From Dehalobacter sp. 12DCB1 (GTDB lineage Bacteria; Bacillota; Desulfitobacteriia; Desulfitobacteriales; Syntrophobotulaceae), in NCBI RefSeq assembly GCF_004343605.1, contig NZ_POSF01000013.1:124001-188000 (forward strand): a stretch of DNA of 64,000 nucleotides, given 5' to 3'. The notes beneath the pieces were generated by a model. It was not told the DNA's origin. It worked only from the letters and a program-made list of their open reading frames with translations, and did no database searches. Below, one piece after another: positions 57,260 to 64,000 of this stretch (position 1 is the first letter of the stretch; every line of letters begins with the position of its first letter). A program made the position numbers and the translations under genes.

Positions 57260-59936
57260 AAATGTTCTCTTCCTCCAGAGGCAGTGTGAACCGGAATACG
57301 GCGCCACCCTGTTCTTTGTTGGCAGCCTCCATTTTCCCATTGTGGGCCTTGATAATCGACATGCATATGGACAGACCGATTCCCATTCCACGGGCTGAAT
57401 CCGAGCTGCGTTTGCCACAGGGCACATAACTTTCAAATAAATACGGGAAATCCTCTTCGGCAATTCCTGGTCCGTTGTCACTAACCTCAAAGACAGCCTG
57501 AGCTCCGGCTTTTGTCACCTGCACCGCGGTCACGGTGTCATCCGGCGAATGCTTGACCGCATTTTCGAGCAAATTGATCAAAACCTGCTCAATCAGCTTT
57601 CCATCCATCGGCACCAGCAAAAGGTCTTCAGGCACCTGCACTACTATTTTACGGTTCGGGTATCGATGACGGGTTCTGCTGATTGCTTCGGCCACGATCT
57701 CCTCCGCAGCCTCAGATGTTTTGGCGACATTCATGGTTCCTTCCTTGATCCGGGTCACGGACAATAAGTTTTCGACCATACGTATCAGCCATTGCGAATC
57801 TTCTTTGATGTTTGAGACCAGTTGGATATGGGTCTCTTTATCCAGATGATCACCATTTTCAAGGATTGCTGAGCTCGCCCCGAGAATGCCGGTCAGCGGG
57901 GTCCTCAGATCGTGCGAAATTGCACGCAGCAGATTGCTTCGCATTTTTTCTTTTTCTGACTCGATTAATATTTGCCGTTGTTCATCAGACAGGTACTGCC
58001 GTTCCAAAGCCATGGCGACTTGGGAAATAATCATTTTTAGCAGCAGACGGTTATTACGGTTTAATCTGCCTTTGAGACATGAAATTCCAATCACGCCAAG
58101 CACATCGCCTTGGGAAATGATCGGCATATAATAAGCGCCTGCTTCTGTATGTGTATCTGTTCCTGCACCGGCCTGTTTTTGATTGGCAAATACCCATTGC
58201 GCAACCTTTCTTTCGCGCTCCGACAGCAGAAACGAAGCATCAGGCTCTGCGGAGGATTGCGTCAGGATACCTGATGAATCCTGATGATTGGATGAACGAT
58301 GCAGGTTTGCCGGCCCATACTGATCCCGGGTGTAAAATACCGCTGAGCATTTAAAAAGCTTCACAATGTATTCATTCGTCAGCGTTACAATATGTTGAAG
58401 CCCTCTGGTTGTTAAAAGCCTTTTATTAATCTCATACAATAGCTCAGTACGCCCTTCTCTTTCCGCAGCGAGCCGTGCTTGGGTCTGAATGCGGACAGTC
58501 GTCGTACTTGTGATCAAAGCCACAACCAGCATAATCACAAAAGTGACCGGATAGCCTGTCTGGACGGCATAAAACGTGAAAAGCGGCGAAATAAAAAAGA
58601 AGTTAAAAACAAGTACACTTAAGACCGAGGCAGTCATGCCGTACACATACCCCATGGTGAGCCTGGAAATAAAAAACACAGACAAGATATAGACCATGAT
58701 AATATTTTGATTGCCAAATTCCAGCGCCCGAAGGCCAAAGGAAAGCAGAGTTGCCCCAGTCAAAACCCCTATCGTTTTCCAGATATCCATCCAGGATAAG
58801 AACAGGTCTTGGCTGATCCGCTTCCTTCGCGGCTCGCGATAGGATCTTTGAGGGCAGCTGCTTGGGATGATATGAATTTCAATGTTTGGCAGCAGCCCGA
58901 TGAGCTTATCCTCAAGTGCCGGATCAAATAATGTTTTCAGGGTCTTTTTATTTCTGCTTTTCCCAATGACAATATTTGTGATGCCCGTAAGCTTGGCATA
59001 TTCCGAAATGATGGAAGCCAGACCATGTCCGTTCAGTGTCACAATTTTGGCGCCTAAGAGCTCGGCCAGATCCAGATTCTCCTGGACGTTCTTCTTTTCT
59101 ACTTCCGTAAAATACCTGCTTTCCATATCTTCGATATACAAAGCAGTCCACGGGGCATGGAAGGCCTCTGCGGATCTGGCCGTCCAGCGGATGCATTTAG
59201 CGGCCGACGGCGAAGAACTGATACAGACTAATAGCTTAATTCCGGCTGTTTTTACGGATAAGCGCTGCTCATTTTGATTCTCGTTGACGATCCGATCCGC
59301 AACCTTGCGCATAGCGGTCTCACGCAGGAGGCGCAGGCTTTCAAGACTTAAGGGACACTTCTTTTCCCCGCAGCGTTTCATCAGTTCGTCCGGCTCGATA
59401 TCGATCAGCTCAACTTTATCGGCGCTGTCAAACATATAGTCCGGAATCGTGTCCTGCTCATTAACCTTCGTGATATCCTGCATTAGATCTCTCAGGCTTT
59501 CGATATGCTGCACATTGACTGTGGTGTAGACGTCAATTCCGGCATTCAGCAGCTCTTCGATATCCTGGTAGCGTTTTTTGTTCCGCATGCCGTCCGCATT
59601 ACTATGGGCCAGCACATCAACCAGCAGGAGCTCGGGTTTTCTTTGCAAAGCGGCGTCCAGATCAAATTCTTTGCGGTAACGGTTTTTATGGTTAACAGTC
59701 TTCGGCGGCAATGCCGGCAGTCCGTCCAGCAGCTGAATGGTTTCAGGACTTGTATGCGGCTCCAGATAACCTAGAACAACATCTACCCCGCTTTTCAGCT
59801 GGCTGTGGGCATCATCAAGCATCGCATAGGTTTTCCCTACACCCGGGGCATAGCCAAAGAAGATTTTTAGTTTTCCGGTTTCCTTTGCAGCCCTGGCGCG
59901 AATATCCTGCACGACGCCACCACCCTGACTCTTCAT
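57252..59936 (-). CDS. kdpD: KdpD-type sensor histidine kinase
   Basis: 894 residues with the full KdpD architecture: N-terminal KdpD domain with Walker A (FFGYAPGVGKTYAML, about 25-40) and GIDVYTTVNVQHIESL, a universal-stress-like domain (about 225-350), four closely spaced membrane helices of DUF4118 (about 395-495), GAF domain (about 515-650), HisKA (AISHDLRTPLTGILGASSAIL, phospho-His) and HATPase (LINLLENAVKHS, DNGPGI, GMGIGLSI). It senses K+ limitation and turgor. The expected DELAHTN motif is DVLAHSN here. Start ATG 59936 has AAAGAG upstream. Confidence 0.93.
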   Translation of the reverse strand: MKSQGGGVVQDIRARAAKETGKLKIFFGYAPGVGKTYAMLDDAHSQLKSGVDVVLGYLEPHTSPETIQLLDGLPALPPKTVNHKNRYRKEFDLDAALQRKPELLLVDVLAHSNADGMRNKKRYQDIEELLNAGIDVYTTVNVQHIESLRDLMQDITKVNEQDTIPDYMFDSADKVELIDIEPDELMKRCGEKKCPLSLESLRLLRETAMRKVADRIVNENQNEQRLSVKTAGIKLLVCISSSPSAAKCIRWTARSAEAFHAPWTALYIEDMESRYFTEVEKKNVQENLDLAELLGAKIVTLNGHGLASIISEYAKLTGITNIVIGKSRNKKTLKTLFDPALEDKLIGLLPNIEIHIIPSSCPQRSYREPRRKRISQDLFLSWMDIWKTIGVLTGATLLSFGLRALEFGNQNIIMVYILSVFFISRLTMGYVYGMTASVLSVLVFNFFFISPLFTFYAVQTGYPVTFVIMLVVALITSTTTVRIQTQARLAAEREGRTELLYEINKRLLTTRGLQHIVTLTNEYIVKLFKCSAVFYTRDQYGPANLHRSSNHQDSSGILTQSSAEPDASFLLSERERKVAQWVFANQKQAGAGTDTHTEAGAYYMPIISQGDVLGVIGISCLKGRLNRNNRLLLKMIISQVAMALERQYLSDEQRQILIESEKEKMRSNLLRAISHDLRTPLTGILGASSAILENGDHLDKETHIQLVSNIKEDSQWLIRMVENLLSVTRIKEGTMNVAKTSEAAEEIVAEAISRTRHRYPNRKIVVQVPEDLLLVPMDGKLIEQVLINLLENAVKHSPDDTVTAVQVTKAGAQAVFEVSDNGPGIAEEDFPYLFESYVPCGKRSSDSARGMGIGLSICMSIIKAHNGKMEAANKEQGGAVFRFTLPLEEENIYE

Positions 59937-60030
59937 TCGTTTAACTCTTTATTGTTTAGCTTTTATAGCTCTCTATAGAACATTATCATACGCCCGATAG
60001 GATGATTTAGCAAGAAGCGTTCAACTCACC

Positions 60031-60060
60031 TTGCCGCTTCATTTGAACACATGGTATACT
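60031..60060 (+). promoter_or_regulatory. Promoter of the BceRS-like genes
   Basis: TTGCCG (60031-60036), 18-base spacer, TATACT (60055-60060), about 50 bases before the regulator start, in the gap divergent from kdpD. Confidence 0.55.
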
Positions 60061-60110
60061 GAGGAAAATTATGCAATCAATCTCTTATTAGCAAAGTGTG
60101 GGTGACGACG

Positions 60111-60782
60111 TTGCACAAAATCCTGATTGTCGAGGATGACAGCATCATTGCAAAGTCAATCAAAAACCATATTGAAACATGGGGCTGTGAAGCAACCTGC
60201 GCCGCAGATTTCAAGAACGTCCTGTCGCTGTTTGTCCATTATGATCCGCAGCTTGTACTGTTAGATATCTCTTTGCCGTTTTACAATGGCTACCATTGGT
60301 GCAATGAGATCAGAAAGATTTCCAAAGTCCCGATCGTCTTTATCTCATCCACCTCGGACAACATGAATATCGTGATGGCTATGAATATGGGCGGCGATGA
60401 CTTTATTGCAAAGCCGTTTGACCTGGATGTCCTAACGGCCAAGGTACAGGCCCTGCTCCGCCGCACCTATGATTTCTCCGGACAAAGCCATCTTCTGCTG
60501 CATCACGGTGCCATCCTGAATATGAACGATACCACCCTGACGTATAACGGAGAAAAAATTGACTTAACCAAAAATGACTATAAGATTCTGCAACTGCTGA
60601 TGGAGAACAAGGGAAAGACCGTCAGCCGTGACACGATTATGCTGCGGCTCTGGGAGACCAACAGCTTTGTCGACGAGAATACGCTGACCGTGAATATGAC
60701 GCGTCTGCGCAAAAAACTCGAAGCGGCCGGTCTCTCCGACTTTATTACAACAAAAAAAGGGCTTGGCTATCTGGTGCCGTGA
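60111..60782 (+). CDS. BceR-like response regulator
   Basis: 223 residues starting MHKILIVEDDSIIAKSIKNH at a TTG (60111) with GGGTGA five bases upstream; the frame opens at a GTG at 60096. Receiver domain with LVLLDISLPFYNGYHWC and GGDDFIAKPFDLDVL; OmpR-like winged helix DLTKNDYKILQLLMENKGKTVSRDTIMLRLWE...LTVNMTRLRKKLE. BceR-type regulators respond to cell-wall-active peptides such as bacitracin and activate an ABC transporter, which lies 1.2 kb downstream. It overlaps or abuts the kinase gene. Confidence 0.9.
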   Translation: MHKILIVEDDSIIAKSIKNHIETWGCEATCAADFKNVLSLFVHYDPQLVLLDISLPFYNGYHWCNEIRKISKVPIVFISSTSDNMNIVMAMNMGGDDFIAKPFDLDVLTAKVQALLRRTYDFSGQSHLLLHHGAILNMNDTTLTYNGEKIDLTKNDYKILQLLMENKGKTVSRDTIMLRLWETNSFVDENTLTVNMTRLRKKLEAAGLSDFITTKKGLGYLVP

Positions 60783-60850
60783 TCAGCAAAGAATCCATCA
60801 TTTGGTTTCATAAGTTTCATAATTATGAAATTAGGTCTCATGGAGTACGT

Positions 60851-61867
60851 ATGTGTGAATCAAATATGAATCGCACGAAACCAAATATTTTGTTAAATTA
60901 CCTGCAACGCCACGTCGGGACCGTTGCTCTTTTTGGCCTGTTTGCAGTCGTATTTGCCACTGTTTTTTCTCTTTATGCTTTGCCTGTAGAGGCTGTTGCC
61001 TATGCTGCCCTGCTCTGTGTCTTTGCTGGGCTGATTTTTACTGCAGTTGGCTTCTTCCGGTACTTACGACGTCATAGAACCCTGCATGATATACTGAGCC
61101 GCGTCACCCTGAGCGTAGACGGCCTGCCTGCCCCGCGCGATTTGCTTGAGCAGGATTACCAGGTTCTTCTCCAAGCGGTCCACACCGACCGCATGCTGCA
61201 GATTTCCCAGGCCGACAGCATCAAGAGCGGCCTGACCGACTATTATACACTGTGGGCGCACCAGATCAAGACGCCGATTGCCGCGATGCAGCTGCTGCTC
61301 CAGTCCGAAGACCCTCCCCAAAAAGCGGAGCTCTCCATGGAGCTGTTCAAGATTGAGCAGTATGTTGAGATGGTCCTGTACTATCTACGGCTGGATAGCG
61401 GCTCCTCTGACTTTGTGCTGAAAAAATATGACTTAGATGAAATTATCCGCCAGGCGGCGCGCCGGTATGCAAAGCTGTTCATCCTGAAGAAAATACCGCT
61501 TGATTTTATGGAGAGCGATCTGACTGTGCTGACAGATGAAAAGTGGCTCGTATTTGTGCTTGAACAATTGCTTTCCAACAGCCTGAAATATACAAAGGAA
61601 GGGAAAATCTCCATTTATACCGAGGATCGGACGCTGCTTATCGCGGACACAGGCATCGGCATCCAGCCAGAGGATCTGCCGCGGGTGTTTGAAAAGGGCT
61701 TTACCGGCTACAACGGCAGGGAAGACAAAAAATCTACCGGTATCGGTCTGTATCTCTGCCGACGCATTCTGACCAAGCTTGGGCATGGAATTGAGATTGA
61801 ATCCAAGGTGGGCAAAGGGACTTGCATCAAAATCAAACTGGATAGTATTGATTTTTTAGCTGAGTAG
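60851..61867 (+). CDS. BceS-like intramembrane-sensing histidine kinase
   Basis: About 338 residues from ATG 60851 (GGAG five bases upstream); the frame opens at a GTGA overlap with the regulator (60779). Two N-terminal membrane helices with almost no external loop (VALFGLFAVVFATVFSLYAL; VAYAALLCVFAGLIFTAVGFF) are typical of intramembrane-sensing kinases, which read the state of a BceAB transporter rather than the drug itself. Kinase motifs: YYTLWAHQIKTPIAAMQLLL (phospho-His), LEQLLSNSLKYT, IADTGIGI and STGIGLYLC. Confidence 0.9.
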   Translation: MCESNMNRTKPNILLNYLQRHVGTVALFGLFAVVFATVFSLYALPVEAVAYAALLCVFAGLIFTAVGFFRYLRRHRTLHDILSRVTLSVDGLPAPRDLLEQDYQVLLQAVHTDRMLQISQADSIKSGLTDYYTLWAHQIKTPIAAMQLLLQSEDPPQKAELSMELFKIEQYVEMVLYYLRLDSGSSDFVLKKYDLDEIIRQAARRYAKLFILKKIPLDFMESDLTVLTDEKWLVFVLEQLLSNSLKYTKEGKISIYTEDRTLLIADTGIGIQPEDLPRVFEKGFTGYNGREDKKSTGIGLYLCRRILTKLGHGIEIESKVGKGTCIKIKLDSIDFLAE

Positions 61868-61894
61868 ACAAAGAAATAGATGTTTGATCGCTCG

Positions 61895-61916
61895 AACCTT
61901 ACAAAACGGTAAGGTT
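61895..61916 (+). promoter_or_regulatory. Inverted repeat resembling a BceR box
   Basis: AACCTTAC-AAAACG-GTAAGGTT: perfect 8-base arms. The centre reads TTACA-AAAC-GGTAA, one mismatch from the TNACA-N4-TGTAA consensus I recall for BceR-like regulators. It lies between the kinase and transporter genes. Confidence 0.6.
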
Positions 61917-61922
61917 AGCCGG

Positions 61923-61966
61923 GGAAATGAAAGCCAAGCCGATGGCTGGCATTTCCTCTTTTTGTT
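61923..61966 (+). terminator. Terminator between BceS-like and BceA-like genes
   Basis: GGAAATG/CATTTCC stem with an inner GCCA/TGGC, followed by TCTTTTTGTT. It would end the two-component transcript and leave the transporter under its own promoter. Confidence 0.75.
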
Positions 61967-62025
61967 ATCGTAGTACTAGGACCATGTCAACCCTAAATCC
62001 CATTAACTATACAGGAGGAATTCTC

Positions 62026-62793
62026 ATGTCTCTTTTAAGTGTCAGCAACCTGAAGAAAATATACATAACGCGCTTTGGCGGCACCCAGGTCCAGGCCCTT
62101 ACCAATGTAACATTCTCGGTGGAACAAGGCGAGTATGTCGCGATTATGGGTGAGTCGGGTTCGGGCAAAACCACACTTTTGAATATCATTGCTGCGCTGG
62201 ATAAACCGACGAGCGGCGAGGTTCTGCTGAATGGCAGAAACACTGTAACAATCAAGGAAAGTGAGATCTCGGCTTTCCGCCGGGACAACCTCGGTTTTGT
62301 GTTCCAGGACTTCAACCTGCTCGATACATTCTCCTTGCAGGATAATATTTTTCTTCCACTGGTGCTCTCGGGCACATCCTTTGAAGAAATGAGCCTCCGT
62401 CTAAAGCCGATCGCCCATAAACTGCACATCACCGACATCCTTAATAAGTTTCCATATGAGGTGTCGGGCGGCCAGAAACAACGCGCTGCTGTGGCCCGGG
62501 CGCTGATTACGAATCCCCAGCTGATCCTTGCCGATGAGCCGACCGGTGCACTTGATTCTCACGCCACCGACGATCTGCTCCAGCTTTTTAATGAGGTCAA
62601 CAATGACGGCCAGACGATCCTGCTGGTCACGCACAGCGTCAAAGCAGCCAGCCATGCTAAGCGGGTGCTGTTTATCAAGGACGGTGAAGTATTTCATCAG
62701 CTCTACAAGGCCTCCCAGACCTATGACGAGATGTACCAGAAAATTTCGGACACGCTTACCATGATTGCCACGGGCGGTGAACGCTATGCGTAA
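62026..62793 (+). CDS. BceA-like ABC transporter ATPase
   Basis: 255 residues from ATG 62026 (GGAGG seven bases upstream); the frame opens earlier at 61927 through the terminator. Walker A GESGSGKTTLLNIIAAL, Q-loop FQDFNLLD, signature VSGGQKQRAAVARAL, Walker B LILADEPTGALD, switch VTHSVKAASHAKRVLF. It belongs to the MacB/BceA group that powers a ten-helix permease to free cell-wall targets from peptide antibiotics. It overlaps the permease gene by eight bases. Confidence 0.92.
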   Translation: MSLLSVSNLKKIYITRFGGTQVQALTNVTFSVEQGEYVAIMGESGSGKTTLLNIIAALDKPTSGEVLLNGRNTVTIKESEISAFRRDNLGFVFQDFNLLDTFSLQDNIFLPLVLSGTSFEEMSLRLKPIAHKLHITDILNKFPYEVSGGQKQRAAVARALITNPQLILADEPTGALDSHATDDLLQLFNEVNNDGQTILLVTHSVKAASHAKRVLFIKDGEVFHQLYKASQTYDEMYQKISDTLTMIATGGERYA

Positions 62794-64000
62794 ACGCACT
62801 TTTTATCCGAAGTTGGCTTTCCTCAACATTCAGAAAAACGGCAAGTTTTATCTTCCCTATCTGCTAACCTGCATTATTACCGTCGCCATGTTTTATATTA
62901 TGCGTTATATCGCCACCAACAGCAGTCTTAACGATATGCTCGGGGCTGGATCACTGAAGGAAATCTTATTTTTTGGCAGTATCGTCGTCGGAATCTTTGC
63001 TGCAATCTTCCTGTTCTATACCAACAGCTTTCTGATGAAACGCCGTAAAAAGGAACTTGGACTGTATAATATTCTCGGCATGGAAAAGCGGCATATTGCC
63101 TGGGTCCTGTTATTTGAGACGTTTATCGTCGCTGCGGTCAGCCTTGTCCTCGGTCTGTCCCTCGGCATTTTGCTGAGCAAACTCATCATACTGATCTTGT
63201 TCAAGATGCTTAAATTTACCATACTGTGGGGATTTTCTGTAAGCAGTGCTTCCCTGCTGGTGTCTGTCTCACTGTTTTTCGGCATCTTTCTGGCCACCCT
63301 GCTTTCTAACCTGATGCAGATCAGACTGGCCAAACCGATCGAACTGCTTCATGGCAGCCAAACGGGTGAACGGGAACCCAAGACCAAGTGGATACTGGCG
63401 ATCCTGGGAATTCTGACACTCGGGACAGGATATACGATCGCAATTGTGACAGAGTCTCCGCTGTCTGCGATTTCTCTGTTTTTCATCGCTGTGATTCTCG
63501 TGATCATCGGCACCTACTGCCTGTTTACGGCCGGTAGTATTGTACTTTTAAAGTTCCTGCGTAAAAACAAGCATTTTTTCTATCAGACCAAACATTTTAT
63601 TGCCGTGTCCGGGATGATCTACCGCATGAAACAAAACGCCGTAGGGTTGTCCAATATTTGCATCCTCTCGACCATGGTGCTGGTTATGGTCTCCACGACC
63701 GTCTCTCTGTACAACGGTATGGAAAACCTGCTGGATAACCGCTTTCCGACTGATATCTCTGTCGGCTTCAAAAATCCTGCTGACGGAGAAATAGAAAGCA
63801 GACTCCGCCAGCTTCAGGACACTGTAAGTGAGCAAGGCCGCACGCTCAGCAAATTAACCGATTATACCGCACTGTCGTTTGCTGTGGGTAAAGCCGGGGA
63901 TACTTTCACCACGGATACCAATAACTATGTCAACAGCTCCGACGCCTCGGAACTGTGCTTTATTACTACTGCTGAATATGAGCATCTGACCGGAAAAAAG
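62786..64000 (+). CDS. BceB-like ABC permease, 3' end outside the window
   Basis: 405 codons are present and the frame is still open at the window edge; BceB proteins have about 640. It starts MRKRTFYPKLAFLNIQKNGK at an ATG inside the end of the ATPase gene. The FtsX-like N-terminal unit is visible (FFGSIVVGIFAAIFLFYTNSFLMKRRKKELGLYNILGMEKRHI, a family hallmark), then helices VLLFETFIVAAVSLVLGLSLG, ILAILGILTLGTGYTIAIV and ISLFFIAVILVIIGTYCLF, and the start of the large extracellular domain after LSNICILSTMVLVMVSTTVSLYNGME. The domain determines which peptide antibiotic is recognised; this cannot be told here. Confidence 0.9.
   Translation, partial: MRKRTFYPKLAFLNIQKNGKFYLPYLLTCIITVAMFYIMRYIATNSSLNDMLGAGSLKEILFFGSIVVGIFAAIFLFYTNSFLMKRRKKELGLYNILGMEKRHIAWVLLFETFIVAAVSLVLGLSLGILLSKLIILILFKMLKFTILWGFSVSSASLLVSVSLFFGIFLATLLSNLMQIRLAKPIELLHGSQTGEREPKTKWILAILGILTLGTGYTIAIVTESPLSAISLFFIAVILVIIGTYCLFTAGSIVLLKFLRKNKHFFYQTKHFIAVSGMIYRMKQNAVGLSNICILSTMVLVMVSTTVSLYNGMENLLDNRFPTDISVGFKNPADGEIESRLRQLQDTVSEQGRTLSKLTDYTALSFAVGKAGDTFTTDTNNYVNSSDASELCFITTAEYEHLTGKK

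Noticed and set aside
57260-57490. 77-residue N-terminal extension of KdpE
   Set aside because: It is kdpD coding sequence read in another frame; the receiver domain begins directly after ATG 57259.
1-64000. CRISPR array, prophage or insertion sequence
   Set aside because: No regularly spaced repeat array, integrase, transposase or phage structural gene was seen; the only repeats are the short structured elements and intragenic tandem repeats listed.

Overview
The window looks like chromosome from a low-to-mid-GC, anaerobic, organohalide-respiring Firmicute of the Peptococcaceae/Desulfitobacteriaceae group (Dehalobacter or Desulfitobacterium). The argument is the reductive dehalogenase cassette at the left end. 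Its RdhA resembles chlorophenol dehalogenase CprA of Desulfitobacterium, and it sits with its membrane anchor and a CprK-like regulator. Strong Shine-Dalgarno sites, TTG/GTG starts, SLH domains and rho-independent terminators also fit a Firmicute. The genus is inferred, not proven.

Layout. 1-3032: partial GntR regulator with a long inverted-repeat operator, then rdhK-rdhB-rdhA. 3034-10320: mixed housekeeping genes (M20 dipeptidase, ferredoxin-like protein, thioesterase, YdeI-like protein, YcdB/SLH surface protein, lytic transglycosylase). 10360-16743: an aromatic amino acid operon on the minus strand, aroF-tyrA-aroA-aroC-pheA-cupin. It is preceded by an unlisted 56-codon leader peptide packed with Tyr/Phe/Trp codons and mutually exclusive RNA hairpins, which looks like a classical translation-coupled attenuator. 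16793-21146: FmdE-like protein, znuABC and a divergent Fur-family regulator. 21110-31298: addBA, a UPF0178 protein and recQ, with two copies of a structured repeat, one beyond each end of znuABC-addBA. 31747-36010: a c-di-AMP riboswitch ahead of kamA-ablB (N-epsilon-acetyl-beta-lysine osmolyte) and a c-di-GMP-I riboswitch ahead of nhaB (Na+/H+ antiporter). 36187-46100: DUF3102 protein, BlaI/BlaR-like pair with tandem operators, Lsa-like ABC-F protein, minimal sufCB, DUF2284 protein, tRNA-Val(CAC), DegV, site-2 protease, cupin. 46161-53750: a secreted beta-helix protein, then a CDF metal exporter and a P-type ATPase, each behind its own NiCo (czcD) riboswitch. 53976-64000: DUF2127 protein, the potassium importer KimA downstream of kdpDE with no kdpFABC in the window, and a BceRS-BceAB type peptide-resistance module that runs off the end.

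The recurring theme is RNA-level control and ion homeostasis. Four metabolite or metal riboswitches and one leader-peptide attenuator lie within 40 kb. Together they control an osmolyte, sodium, transition metals and aromatic amino acids, while potassium uptake sits beside a two-component sensor. All family assignments rest on reading motifs by eye; no database search was run.
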